DNA of 55,514 nt from Actinomycetota bacterium (lineage in GTDB: Bacteria; Actinomycetota; Acidimicrobiia; Acidimicrobiales; Microtrichaceae). The DNA lies in contig VGBZ01000014.1 of assembly GCA_016870275.1 (NCBI GenBank), positions 1-55,514 of the forward strand. The letters are read 5' to 3'. The notes beneath the pieces were generated by a model. The model did no database searches and was not told the DNA's origin. It saw nothing but the letters and a program-made list of their open reading frames with translations. Below, piece by piece: positions 31,471-40,823 of the stretch (the first letter of the stretch is position 1; each line of letters opens with the position of its first letter). The translations under genes and the position numbers were made by a program.

Positions 31471-33921
31471 GTGGCTCGGGGCGTGCGGGAACCGGAGATC
31501 GACCGACTCGTCGGTGGTCTGGCAGCTTCGCTGCCCGATCCGATCATCCTGCTCGATGCTGGAGCGACTGTTGTCTGGGGAAACCGGGCCGCTGAGCGCT
31601 TCTTCGGCCGGCGCCTCGAGGAGTCGGTCGGGGCGGCTGCACTTGACGTGGTGCATCCAGATGACCTCGAGCTGGCGATCGCCAGCCTGTCGACCATCAA
31701 CGGCCGCGAAGCCGGATCACCGATCGAGATCCGCCTCCTCGCCCCAAGTGGGTGGCGTCTGGTCGAGGTGGTGGGGGCGTCGCTCGGCGAGTACACGTCG
31801 CTCACCCTTCGGGACCTCACCGATCGACGACGTTGGGAGATCGCCGGCAACAACGATCTGCGTATCCGGTCGATCCTCAACAACTCAGCGGCGGTCGTGG
31901 TGCTGTTGGACCGGCAGTGGCGAATCGTCGCCGCATCACCCGGAGTCACCCGCACCTACGGCTGGGATCCCGAGGAGCTCGAGGGGCGTCCGCTCGAACA
32001 TCTGCTGACCGAAGATGCCCGCTCGGAGTTGGAGGGCCTCGTCGCCCGTCTCGCCGCCGGCGAGCAGCGGGCCGCCTGTGACGCCGGTCTGGTGCTCCGG
32101 GACGGGTCGAGCACGCTCGTGGCGCTCGACGCCTCTGACCTCACTGATGATCCGACCGTCGAGGGAGTTGTCGTCACGATTCACGACGTGGCCCGTCGGG
32201 TCGAAGCGGAACAACAGGTCCGGGCCGCCAACTCCCTGCTCAGTGCCACGCTCGACGCCACCGCAGAGGGGGTGCTCGTGCTCGATCAGGACGGACGGAT
32301 CACGATGTGCAACGAGCGCTTCGTGGAGATGTGGAACCTCGGGGACGCCTTCATCGATGTCGACGGCGAGGATTGGTCGTTGCGTCACATCGTCGGCCGG
32401 CTACGTGATCCGGAGGAGTTCCTCGCTCGTGTGCTGGAACTCCAGCGCAATCCGGAACTCGAGACCCACGAGGTGGTGGAGTTCACTGATGGTCGCGTGC
32501 TCGAACGTGACTCCCGACCCCGCCGGATCGGTGCCGAGGTGGTGGGTCGGGTGTGGAGCTTCCGGGACATCACTGCGCACCGAATGCTCCAGAAGGAACT
32601 GGCCCGACAGGCGTCGCACGATCCGCTGACCGGTCTGGCGAACACGTCGTTGTTCCGGGAGCGGCTGCTCGCTGCCCTGGGCGAGTCGACGTCCCCGGAC
32701 GGTGGTGTGGGCGTGCTCTTCGTCGACCTCGACGACTTCAAGACGATCAACGACAGTCTCGGTCACCCCGTCGGCGATGAGTTGCTCATCGGGGTGGCCG
32801 AACGGTTGCGGTCGTGTGTGCGCGCCGTCGATCTCGTTGCCCGGATGGGGGGTGATGAGTTCGCCGTGCTCGTCTCGGATCTCCGGTGTGCCGGTGACGC
32901 TGCTGAGATCGCCCAGCGGATCCTCGAGGTGGTGGCCGAGTCGATGCCCATCGGATCCCGACGGGTGGTGACGACCGCGAGCGTCGGGATCTCCGTCGCT
33001 CGGGTCGGCGATCACGTCGACGACATCCTGAGGAATGCCGATGCGGCCATGTACGCCGCCAAGAGCAGTGGTCGTAACCGGGCTGAGATCTTCCGTCCCG
33101 AACTCCACGCCGCCGCCGTCCGCCGGCTCGAGATCGACTCACAACTCCGTGGGGCAGCGGTACGGGGCGAACTCGACGTGCACTACCAACCCGTCGTCGA
33201 TCTGGCAACAGGGGTGGTGGAGTCCCTCGAGGCGCTCGTTCGCTGGGACCACCCCGATCACGGGTTGGTCGCTCCGGGTGAGTTCATCCCGATCGCCGAG
33301 AACTCCGACCTGATCGACGAGATCGGCACCTACGTCCTCCGCCGCGCGTGCGCGGCTGCTGCCCGCTGGCCAACGGCTCACGGTCGAAGCGATCGCCCCG
33401 CTCTCGCAGTCAACCTCGCCCCCCGTCAGTTGCAGGACGCCGCAGTCGTCGACCGGGTCAGGGCCCAACTCGAGCACACGGGGATGCCACCGGAGCGACT
33501 CATGCTCGAGATCACCGAGAGCGCACTCAACATCGATCCCGCCACCGCTGAGGCCCGGCTCGTCGGACTGAAGGAACTCGGAGTGCGACTGGCGATGGAC
33601 GACTTCGGAACGGGTTATTCGTCGCTGTCGCACCTCCAGCGATTCCCGATCGACGTGTTGAAGATCGACCGGTCGTTCGTCGCCACGGTCACTGAGCCGA
33701 CCGGGGCAAAGGTGATCGAGGCAGTCCTCGGTCTGTGCTCCGCACTCGGTATCGAGTCGGTAGCCGAGGGTGTCGAGACCGAGGAGCAGCGTCAGGCGCT
33801 CCTCGACCTGGGATGCACCCGGGCGCAGGGCTGGTTGTTCGCCCGACCGATGACCGAGGTGTGCGCCGAGGAGTTCATCGTGCGGATCACCTCATCGGAA
33901 CCGGCCCTACCACGGCGGTAG
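31471..33921 (+). CDS. PAS-PAS-PAS-GGDEF-EAL cyclic-di-GMP enzyme
   Basis: Cytoplasmic protein of 816 residues that can make and/or degrade c-di-GMP in response to a PAS-sensed signal. Three PAS-like domains (about 10-118, 130-243, 255-370), a GGDEF domain with intact GGDEF at 460-464 and an RAVD I-site at 451-454 (five residues before it, the product-inhibition position), and an EAL domain with EALVRW (587-592), DDFGTGYSSL and LKIDRSFV. Both catalytic motifs look intact. No membrane segment. The GTG at 31471 or at 31483 is the start; an open extension to 30310 is the antisense of the glycosyltransferase. Confidence 0.9.
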   Translation: MARGVREPEIDRLVGGLAASLPDPIILLDAGATVVWGNRAAERFFGRRLEESVGAAALDVVHPDDLELAIASLSTINGREAGSPIEIRLLAPSGWRLVEVVGASLGEYTSLTLRDLTDRRRWEIAGNNDLRIRSILNNSAAVVVLLDRQWRIVAASPGVTRTYGWDPEELEGRPLEHLLTEDARSELEGLVARLAAGEQRAACDAGLVLRDGSSTLVALDASDLTDDPTVEGVVVTIHDVARRVEAEQQVRAANSLLSATLDATAEGVLVLDQDGRITMCNERFVEMWNLGDAFIDVDGEDWSLRHIVGRLRDPEEFLARVLELQRNPELETHEVVEFTDGRVLERDSRPRRIGAEVVGRVWSFRDITAHRMLQKELARQASHDPLTGLANTSLFRERLLAALGESTSPDGGVGVLFVDLDDFKTINDSLGHPVGDELLIGVAERLRSCVRAVDLVARMGGDEFAVLVSDLRCAGDAAEIAQRILEVVAESMPIGSRRVVTTASVGISVARVGDHVDDILRNADAAMYAAKSSGRNRAEIFRPELHAAAVRRLEIDSQLRGAAVRGELDVHYQPVVDLATGVVESLEALVRWDHPDHGLVAPGEFIPIAENSDLIDEIGTYVLRRACAAAARWPTAHGRSDRPALAVNLAPRQLQDAAVVDRVRAQLEHTGMPPERLMLEITESALNIDPATAEARLVGLKELGVRLAMDDFGTGYSSLSHLQRFPIDVLKIDRSFVATVTEPTGAKVIEAVLGLCSALGIESVAEGVETEEQRQALLDLGCTRAQGWLFARPMTEVCAEEFIVRITSSEPALPRR

Positions 33922-33989
33922 GCCGGGAAGGCTCGGTTCGCAGACCGCAGTGATGGCCATCGGCAGCGGCACGGTACGGTGATGACGTC

Positions 33990-34715
33990 ATGGACGGAGC
34001 GGAGCCTGTTCAGCGCCAGGCGGTGGTCGAGCGGCGACCGGCAGACCTGGCATCAGCGGTACTCGCAGCCGGGGTGCTCGTCGCCTCCGGCGGGCTCGCC
34101 CGGCGGGGAACCTCCGTGGCCGAAGGAACGGTGTTCGTCCGGGTCAACCGTCTGCCCAACGTCCTCGAGGCTCTCCTGTGGTTGCCGATGCAACTCGGGT
34201 CCCTCTGGGGCCCGTTCGTGGCTGGGGCGCTGGTCTGGTGGCGGACCCGTTCGTGGCGACCAGCGGTGGGCACCGTCGTGGTCGGAGTCGTGGCGTGGCG
34301 GCTGGCCTCGGTGGTCAAGAACCAGGTCCGGCGCGGCCGGCCTGACGATGAACTCGACGGGGTCGTGCTCCGCTGGGGCACCCCTCGCAGCGGGTTCGGG
34401 TTCGTCTCCGGTCACGCCACGGTCGCCTTCGCCACCGCCGGAGTTGCTGCACCGGCTCTCACTCCCCAGCTCGGAGCGTTGTTGCGGCTGCTCGCCCCGG
34501 TCGTCGGATTCGCCCGCATCCACGTGGCGGCCCACCTCCCGCTCGACGTGGTCGGCGGAGCGGCACTCGGCCACCTCCTCGCGATGATCTGGAATCTGGC
34601 GGTGGGTGTCGAGACGCCGGAGACGACAGTCGGAGTCCCAGCTGGGGTACCCGACCTCGCAGGTGCACCCGGGCTCGGGTCAGATCGTCGCCCGGGGTCA
34701 GGGTCGTCGATGTGA
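33990..34715 (+). CDS. PAP2 family membrane phosphatase
   Basis: 241 residues with several hydrophobic segments and the PAP2 tripartite motif: K-x6-RP as KNQVRRGRP, SGHA, and R-x5-H-x3-D as RIHVAAHLPLD. It probably dephosphorylates a lipid phosphate or polyprenyl diphosphate at the outer face of the membrane. The 35-residue C-terminal tail is Gly/Pro-rich and disordered. ATG at 33990. Its stop overlaps the next gene (GTGA), suggesting joint expression with the UbiB-family kinase. Confidence 0.88.
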   Translation: MDGAEPVQRQAVVERRPADLASAVLAAGVLVASGGLARRGTSVAEGTVFVRVNRLPNVLEALLWLPMQLGSLWGPFVAGALVWWRTRSWRPAVGTVVVGVVAWRLASVVKNQVRRGRPDDELDGVVLRWGTPRSGFGFVSGHATVAFATAGVAAPALTPQLGALLRLLAPVVGFARIHVAAHLPLDVVGGAALGHLLAMIWNLAVGVETPETTVGVPAGVPDLAGAPGLGSDRRPGSGSSM

Positions 34716-36676
34716 GCGCCGTGGTGTTCTCCCTCGGTGGGTTGGCGCGCGATGTCGTGCTGCTCGTCATCGCAGTGGCGGTGTTCGCTGCGGCCACGTT
34801 CGTGGCGGTGCGGCTGCTCGGGGTCCGACGCGGATGGTTGCAGACGGTTGGTGCCGCCGTCGTGGCCTGGGTGGCCGCACTCGTCCTGACAGCGTCCTTG
34901 CTCGACTGGAACTGGGGCGAGGACCGGCTCGGCCTGTTCGCCGTGCTGCTCGCAGTGCCCCTGACGATGGCGTTGCTCCTGGCCAACGATCTCTTCGCCC
35001 GGCCGGGGACACTCGCTCGTGGCGATCGGGCCGGTCTGGTCGCAGCGCCCCGTCCGATCGCCGGGGTCCGGGCCAAGTTGGAACCGCTGAGTCGTTATCG
35101 AGAGCTCGTCGAGATCCTCCGACGGCACGAACTGCTCGGTCGCGTGCGCGGCACCAGCGACGACGATGCCGGTCTCGATCCGGCAGCGGTTCGTTTGCGA
35201 GAGGCGCTCGAGGAGGCGGGCGGGGTCTACGTCAAGCTCGGTCAGATCGCAGCGACCCGGATCGACCTGCTGCCGCCGAGCGTCTGCGAGGAGCTCGCCA
35301 AACTCCAGAGCCGGTCGGCCCCGATCAGCGCTGAGGCAGTTCGGAGCGTGATCGAGGGCGAGCTCAATCAGCCGGTCGAGGGCGTGTTCGACGAGTTCGA
35401 CTGGGAACCACTGGCCTCGGCGTCGATCGGTCAGACCCACACCGCGGTCCGCTCCGGCGAACAGGTCGTCGTGAAGGTGCAGCGTCCCGGGATCGACGTC
35501 GCCATCGAACGTGACCTCGCCGCATTGAACCAACTCGCCCGACTGGCGGAGCGCCGCACCGTGACCGGTCGCGACCTGCGGGTCTCGACGCTCGCTGAGG
35601 AGTTCGGACGCAGCTTGCGCTCCGAGTTGGACTTCACGCGGGAGGCCCAGTCCACGAGCTTCATGCACGACATGGCGGTGCGCAGCGAGTCCCCGATCCA
35701 GGTGCCGTCGGTGTACCCCGAACTGTGCACCCGCCGCATGATGGTGCAGGAGCGTCTCCACGGGGTGCCGCTGTCGGAAGTCCCGGCGGATCGTTCACTC
35801 GACCGGGATGCCCTCGCTCGGCAGTTGTTGTCGGTGAACATCACCAACATCCTCGAACGCGGCGTGTTCCACGCGGACCCGCATCCGGGAAACGTGATGG
35901 TGCTCGACGACGACACGCTCGGGATGATCGACTACGGCGCCACCGGACGTCTCGACTCCATCCAGGAGCAGGCCGTCATCGACATGTTGATCGCCTTGGT
36001 CCGTCGCGATGCTGGCATGCTCCGCGACGGAGTCGAACGCGTCACCGATGTCGGCACCCACGTGTCACGTGACCGACTCGATCGTGCGCTCGCCCGACTG
36101 CTCGCAGAGAACGTCACCCCGGGCGGCGGCGTCAGCGTGTCGGCGCTCACCGATCTGATTCCCGTGCTCGGCGAGTTCGACATCACCCTCCCGGGCGATC
36201 TGGTCGTGTTGATGCGGGCGCTCGTGACGCTCGACGGAACGCTCGGAGTGTTGAGTCCGGGGTTTTCGGTCGTCGCCGCCGGTCGGGATCTCGCCCAGAA
36301 GGCTGCTGAGGACCAAGGTGGCGATCCGGCTGAGATGCTGCAGGAGGCACTTCTCGAGGAGTTGCCGGTCCTGCGACGGCTCCCGGCCGACGTGGCGCGA
36401 ACGCTCGCACTCGCCTCACGCGGGGCGTTGCAGGTCCGGACGGTTCAGGCCGAGGACGAGGACCGCTTCCAGCGGACCCTGTGGAACCGGTTCACTCTCG
36501 CACTGGTCGGGGCGACCTTGTCGCTCGTCTCGGTCCTCACGATGGGTCTGCAGGTCGGACCCACGCTCGGCGGCGACACCCGGCTCGTCGTGTTGCTCGG
36601 TTCCGGCGGGCTCCTCTTCGGTGTGATCCTGCTGCTCCGGGTGGCTGCGGCGATCATTCGCGACGGAACAACCTGA
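34712..36676 (+). CDS. ABC1/UbiB-family atypical kinase with terminal membrane segments
   Basis: 654 residues: two or three hydrophobic segments in the first 95 residues, a UbiB/ADCK kinase-like domain (KxGQ-type YVKLGQIAATRIDLLP, the Ala-rich loop ASASIGQTHTA, VVKVQRPG with the Lys, and HADPHPGNVMV with IDYGATG), and two hydrophobic segments at the C-terminus. Family members affect quinone or lipid metabolism, mostly as ATPases. GTG start overlaps the PAP2 stop by 4 nt. In an actinobacterium a menaquinone or lipid role is likelier than ubiquinone; this is inference. Confidence 0.88.
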   Translation: MSAVVFSLGGLARDVVLLVIAVAVFAAATFVAVRLLGVRRGWLQTVGAAVVAWVAALVLTASLLDWNWGEDRLGLFAVLLAVPLTMALLLANDLFARPGTLARGDRAGLVAAPRPIAGVRAKLEPLSRYRELVEILRRHELLGRVRGTSDDDAGLDPAAVRLREALEEAGGVYVKLGQIAATRIDLLPPSVCEELAKLQSRSAPISAEAVRSVIEGELNQPVEGVFDEFDWEPLASASIGQTHTAVRSGEQVVVKVQRPGIDVAIERDLAALNQLARLAERRTVTGRDLRVSTLAEEFGRSLRSELDFTREAQSTSFMHDMAVRSESPIQVPSVYPELCTRRMMVQERLHGVPLSEVPADRSLDRDALARQLLSVNITNILERGVFHADPHPGNVMVLDDDTLGMIDYGATGRLDSIQEQAVIDMLIALVRRDAGMLRDGVERVTDVGTHVSRDRLDRALARLLAENVTPGGGVSVSALTDLIPVLGEFDITLPGDLVVLMRALVTLDGTLGVLSPGFSVVAAGRDLAQKAAEDQGGDPAEMLQEALLEELPVLRRLPADVARTLALASRGALQVRTVQAEDEDRFQRTLWNRFTLALVGATLSLVSVLTMGLQVGPTLGGDTRLVVLLGSGGLLFGVILLLRVAAAIIRDGTT

Positions 36677-36710
36677 CCGTCCTCCCGCCCGACGTGGCTA
36701 CGCTCCGGCC

Positions 36711-36783
36711 GGGCCGGTAGCTCAATGGTCAGAGCAGGCGACTCATAATCGCTCGGTCGTGGGTTCGATTCCCACCCGGCCCA
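36711..36783 (+). tRNA. tRNA with CAT anticodon, probably tRNA-Ile2 (lysidine type)
   Basis: A 73-nt cloverleaf with acceptor GGGCCGG/CCGGCCC, discriminator A, T arm GTGGG-TTCGATT-CCCAC and anticodon loop CTCATAA. CAT could mean Met or, after lysidine modification, Ile. The anticodon arm GGCGA-CTCATAA-TCGCT closely matches bacterial tRNA-Ile2, and positions 4 and 5 of the acceptor are C-C paired to G-G, known determinants for TilS in E. coli. I therefore favour tRNA-Ile2. No CCA is encoded. Confidence 0.85.
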
Positions 36784-36821
36784 CGAACGATGTGGGCCGT
36801 CCCCCGTCGGCCAGCGAGTCG

Positions 36822-39215
36822 GTGAGTAGCGTCCCTCTGGTGAATGCGTTGCGACACACCACCTTCGGGCCGGCCGACGAGCAGCCGTTCCAGAGGCGTC
36901 TCTCCGATGCGCTCCTGCTGCTTGGTTCCGCAACGCTGATCTGCTGGGTGCTCGTCATCGACCCCCGTCCGGGAGGAGCGCTCGCTGACCTCGGCAGGTT
37001 CTTTGTGTCGCTCCCGTCGGGTCCGGCCGATCTGATCCGGTTGCTCTACTCGCTCGGGACGCTCTGGGCAGCGGGCCTCGTCGTGGCCGCAGCGCTCGTC
37101 GCCCGCCGGTGGCGTCTCGCCCGGGACCTCACGATTGCCGGTGTGATCGCATGGTTGTTGGCACGCGGTATCGGGTTCGCCCTCGAAGGCTCGGGTGAGC
37201 TGACTGGATTGGTGGAGTCGACCACCAAGGTGGGCAGCGTGTCGCCGACCTTCCCGGCAGTGCGAGTCGCCGTCGTCACGGCGGTCGTTCGCGTCGCAGC
37301 GCCGTACCTGACCAGACCGAGCCGTCGGGTCGGTGCGGTGCTCGTCCTGGTGACGGTGCTCGGAGGCATGTACCTGGGAGCCGCCACGCCGTGGGCTGCT
37401 GTCGTGGCGTGGATCCTCGGAATCGGCGTTGCCGCTGGAATCCACCTGGGGTTCAGCTCTCCCGGTGGCCGGCCGACGCTCGAGCAGATGCAGGTCACGC
37501 TCGAGCAACTCGGCCTCCACGTCACAGACGTCACGCTCGATCCCGATCAATCGGGTACGTCGACCCGGATGACGGCCACGGACGCCGACGGTCGACTCTC
37601 GGTGCGAGTCCTCGGGCGTGACGAGACCGATGCGCAGATCCTCGGCCGGGCGTGGCACCGGATCCTGTACCGCTCGAGTCCGGGTCGCCTCTTCCTCACT
37701 CGGATCGAGGACGTCGAGCACGAGGCGTACTGCGTGTTGCGGGCCACGCAAACTGGTGTGCGGGTTCCGACGGTCGTGGTGACCGGAACCGCCGGACCCG
37801 GGGCGGCGGTCTACGTCGAGCGGCCGGTGGAGGGAACTGCACTCATCGACGTACCGATCGAGCAGATCACCGACGATGTACTCGAATCGGTCTGGGAGCA
37901 GGTGGTGCAACTCCATCGGGCCAATGTGGTCCACCTGCAGCTGACGGCTTCGCACATCATCCTCACCGACGAGGGTCCGGCGATCGTCGGTTTCGCCGAC
38001 GCTGCTGCGTCGAACATCAATGGTCAGGCGAGCCTCGACATCGCTGCGGTCCTCTTCGCCACGAGCCGACTCGTCGGCGTTGATCGTGCTGTCGCCTCAG
38101 CGCTCCGGGCGCTCAGCCGGGACACGCTCGTCGACGTGTTGCCGGTGCTGCAGAGCGCCGTGCTCCCCGAGCCGCTCCGAGGTCGCGGTCGAGCCGGCCG
38201 TAAGGCCGTCTCGACCGACCTGGGCGACTTGCGCACGGCGCTGGCCGGGTCGCTCGGTATCTCCGAGCCGCAACTCACCGAACTCCACCGCATCTCCGGG
38301 ACGACCCTGCTGCTGGTCATCGGAACATTCCTCGGTGTCGCAGCGCTCCTCACCCAGGTCGGCGACCCGGCCACGCTCTGGTCGACCATGAAGCAGGCCA
38401 CTCCCGGTTGGATCGTGCTCGCTCTCGTCGTATCGCTCTCGACGAACGTCGCCACGGCTGTGGCGCTGATGGGTAGCGTGCCGGTTCGAATCCCACTCCT
38501 GCGAACCACCGAACTGCAGCTCTCTCTCACGTTCGCCAACCTGGCGATTCCCTCCGTCGGCGGTCTGGCCGCTCAGGTTCGCTATCTGCAGAAGCAGGGC
38601 GTCGATCTTGCTGCGGCGGTCGCAGCGGGAGGGGTGGTCTCCGGTGCGGCCAACATCATTGTGACCAGCGCCGTGTGCCTCGTTGCGCTCTTTCTCTCTC
38701 CGATCAGCCTGAATCTGGGGTCGGTGTCACCTCGAACGTTGTTCGGTGTGCTCGTGATCATCGCCGTGGTGATCGGCGTGCTGAGCGCCATCCTCTTCGG
38801 CGTCCCCCGGATTCGCTCCAAGGTGCTCGAGCCCGCCAGGAGCGCATGGGGAATCGTCCGGAGCGTCGCTCGCTCGCCCCGCCAGCTGAGCGAACTCGTC
38901 CTCGGCTGGGCGGGCAACGCCCTGCTGTATGCGTTCGTCCTCTACTGCTGCGTCGCTGCGTTCGGGCCCCCGGTCGACTTCTGGACGGTGCTGCTCATCA
39001 ATACGGGTGTCTCGACGCTCGCCTTCGCTGTTCCCGTTCCGGGCGGGTCGACAGCCATCTCGTCGGTCGGAGTGGCCGGAGCGCTGGCGGCGGCGGGTGC
39101 TTCGCAGGAGGTCGCGGTCGCGGCTTCTCTGGCCTATCAGGTCACTGCCACTTTCCTGCCCGCCGTGCCCGGCTGGGTTGCCTTCCGCAACCTCCTCGAC
39201 CACGACTACCTCTGA
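36822..39215 (+). CDS. Membrane protein fusing a kinase-like domain to an LPG-synthase-type (UPF0104) flippase region
   Basis: 797 residues in three parts. N-terminal: four or five hydrophobic segments (about 25-200). Middle (about 215-490): a soluble kinase-like region; VQLHRANVVHLQLTASHIIL and IVGFADAAASN sit where the catalytic and metal loops of an ABC1/APH-type kinase would be, but HxD and DFG residues are missing. C-terminal (about 505-790): eight or so hydrophobic segments of the lysylphosphatidylglycerol-synthase membrane family, with NLAIPSVGGLAAQVRYL and VPVPGGSTAISSVG, which mark the flippase-like repeat. There is no catalytic LPG-synthase domain. GTG at 36822 chosen (another at 36840). 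It may move or sense a lipid-linked substrate. Confidence 0.78.
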   Translation: MSSVPLVNALRHTTFGPADEQPFQRRLSDALLLLGSATLICWVLVIDPRPGGALADLGRFFVSLPSGPADLIRLLYSLGTLWAAGLVVAAALVARRWRLARDLTIAGVIAWLLARGIGFALEGSGELTGLVESTTKVGSVSPTFPAVRVAVVTAVVRVAAPYLTRPSRRVGAVLVLVTVLGGMYLGAATPWAAVVAWILGIGVAAGIHLGFSSPGGRPTLEQMQVTLEQLGLHVTDVTLDPDQSGTSTRMTATDADGRLSVRVLGRDETDAQILGRAWHRILYRSSPGRLFLTRIEDVEHEAYCVLRATQTGVRVPTVVVTGTAGPGAAVYVERPVEGTALIDVPIEQITDDVLESVWEQVVQLHRANVVHLQLTASHIILTDEGPAIVGFADAAASNINGQASLDIAAVLFATSRLVGVDRAVASALRALSRDTLVDVLPVLQSAVLPEPLRGRGRAGRKAVSTDLGDLRTALAGSLGISEPQLTELHRISGTTLLLVIGTFLGVAALLTQVGDPATLWSTMKQATPGWIVLALVVSLSTNVATAVALMGSVPVRIPLLRTTELQLSLTFANLAIPSVGGLAAQVRYLQKQGVDLAAAVAAGGVVSGAANIIVTSAVCLVALFLSPISLNLGSVSPRTLFGVLVIIAVVIGVLSAILFGVPRIRSKVLEPARSAWGIVRSVARSPRQLSELVLGWAGNALLYAFVLYCCVAAFGPPVDFWTVLLINTGVSTLAFAVPVPGGSTAISSVGVAGALAAAGASQEVAVAASLAYQVTATFLPAVPGWVAFRNLLDHDYL

Positions 39216-39251
39216 GGCGCCCCCGGGGTGAGCGAACGCCACGAGCAACGC

Positions 39252-39911
39252 TCAGGCGAGTTCGCCGCGGAGGATGCTCTTGCCGGAGTGGGTGGCATCA
39301 CCGTCGTCGATCTCCTCGGAGATGTCGACTACGGGGAATGATGCGGTCGAGACCCCTTCGGGGAGGTCCACCTCCACGAATCCGTCGGAGTTGGTGAACT
39401 TCGACAGCGACTGGGGATTCCCGTTGGCGGGATCGAGGAGCCAGAGTTCGAAGAAGTCGACCTGCTCAGCCGCTGCGAGCCCCGAGATGTCGACACGGAG
39501 CACCGAGCGGTCGCCGTCACGAAAAAGTTCGGCTCGGCCGCTCCCGCTGCCGGCGAGCAGCGCCAGATCGCTCGATGCCACGAGTTCCGTGCCGCCGCTC
39601 GATGCCCGTTGGAACAGAACTGCTCCAAGGGCGACCACCACGAGCACTGCCGCCGCAGCGGTCAGCATGAGCCGACCGGCGCCAGAGGAGGAAACTCGTC
39701 GACGGCCGCTGATCGGAGTCACGGCGGCTGTGGGGGAGGAGTCGGCGCCCTCGAGAGCGTCCTCGGCGATCGCAGTGGCGATTCGGTCCCACAGGTCGGC
39801 GGGCGGATCGACGTCGGCGTGGACCGGGCCCTGCGCAAGAGAGTCTGCGATTCGCTCGAAGGAGACGAGGTCGCCTGCATCGATGATCAGGTCGTCAAGC
39901 TGGTGCCGCAT
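39252..39911 (-). CDS. Anti-sigma factor (RskA-like C-terminal domain)
   Basis: 219 residues: a 75-residue cytoplasmic head, one membrane segment (about 79-100) and an extracytoplasmic RskA/anti-sigma-K domain (DFFELWLLDPANGNPQSLSKF...GFVEVDLPEG). It should hold the partner ECF sigma factor until the outer domain senses a signal and is proteolysed. The N-terminal HxxxCxxC zinc motif of many anti-sigmas is absent. ATG at 39911 overlaps the sigma gene's end by 17 nt, the usual coupling of sigma and anti-sigma. Confidence 0.87.
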   Translation of the reverse strand: MRHQLDDLIIDAGDLVSFERIADSLAQGPVHADVDPPADLWDRIATAIAEDALEGADSSPTAAVTPISGRRRVSSSGAGRLMLTAAAAVLVVVALGAVLFQRASSGGTELVASSDLALLAGSGSGRAELFRDGDRSVLRVDISGLAAAEQVDFFELWLLDPANGNPQSLSKFTNSDGFVEVDLPEGVSTASFPVVDISEEIDDGDATHSGKSILRGELA

Positions 39912-40500
39912 CGAAGCCCTCTAGGTTCCGCCGAAGGCGCTCGAGGCCCCTGCGGATGTCGCTCTTGACGGTGCCGAGAGGCTGACCCGTCTGCTCGGCG
40001 ATCTCGGTGTGGGTGAGATCGTCGAGGAACGCCAGCTCGACCATCTGACGGGCGCGCTCTGGGAGCTGCTGCAGGGCCTCGGTCAAGAGCATCCGCAGGG
40101 CCAGGTCATCGGGATCACGATCGTCCACAGATGCCTCGGGGGCCTGCTCGTCGCTGATCTCCGGGCGCCGCATCCGTGAGCGGGTGGCGTCGATCGACTT
40201 GAAGCGCGCAATGCCCATGAGCCACCCAGTCAGGGTTCCCTGAGATGGGTCGAACCGTCCTCGGCTCTTCCATGCGGCCAGGAACACCTCTTGGGTGACG
40301 TCGGCAGCGGCGTCGGGGCCCACGACCCGGCGACAGTAGCTGTGGATCAGGCGAGAATGGGCGTCGTACGCCTGCTGCAGGCCCCGTTCGCTGTCGCGAA
40401 CGAACGCTTCGGTGACTGGGTCGTCCAGCGGGAGAGCAGCCCGGTCCACGGATGGAATGTAGCGGTCGGGGGCGGCGACCGCGAATGCAACGGCGCTCAT
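39895..40500 (-). CDS. ECF sigma factor (SigK-like)
   Basis: 201-residue extracytoplasmic-function sigma factor: region 2 (LIHSYCRRVVGPDAAADVTQEVFLAAW) and region 4 helix-turn-helix (MVELAFLDDLTHTEIAEQTGQPLGTVKSDIRRGLERLRRNL). The partner with an RskA-type domain suggests the SigK group. ATG at 40500 with GGAGGG upstream; an ATG six codons earlier is less well placed. What it regulates is not visible here. Confidence 0.92.
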   Translation of the reverse strand: MSAVAFAVAAPDRYIPSVDRAALPLDDPVTEAFVRDSERGLQQAYDAHSRLIHSYCRRVVGPDAAADVTQEVFLAAWKSRGRFDPSQGTLTGWLMGIARFKSIDATRSRMRRPEISDEQAPEASVDDRDPDDLALRMLLTEALQQLPERARQMVELAFLDDLTHTEIAEQTGQPLGTVKSDIRRGLERLRRNLEGFDAAPA

Positions 40501-40823
40501 GGGGCTTCCCTCCAGCACCGAACGTTCGATGATGTGTGGTCAATCACGCAGATACGCTCCGTTCCGGGAACCCGGTTTTCGGGGATTTCCGGTCGAAGGC
40601 CGACCCCGGACACGTTCACATCGGCGGCGTTGACGACGGAACGTGGCCCGGAACTGACCGTTCGTGATCCATGTTTCGGAACAACGGACCGTTACGGATG
40701 CAGTCGGGACTCCGGAATCCTCGAAGAGCGCCTCGTGGGGACACCGCAGGCTGGAAGGCGCAGGGCCACAGTTGCGCGAACCGACTCCTCAGCGCCGCCT
40801 GCGGGTCGGCTGCCGTCCCGTGG
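40501..40823. other. 323-nt intergenic region upstream of the ECF sigma operon
   Basis: No gene on either strand. It must carry the sigma operon promoter (minus strand). An 11-bp palindrome GTTCCGGGAAC lies at 40561-40571, about 60 nt before the sigma start; its GGAAC half resembles the -35 element of many ECF promoters, so autoregulation is possible, but I cannot identify a convincing matching -10. Confidence 0.4.

Noticed and set aside
36759-36821. Longer start for the pseudokinase-flippase gene inside the tRNA
   Set aside because: It would begin within the T arm of the CAT tRNA; the GTG at 36822 lies outside it.
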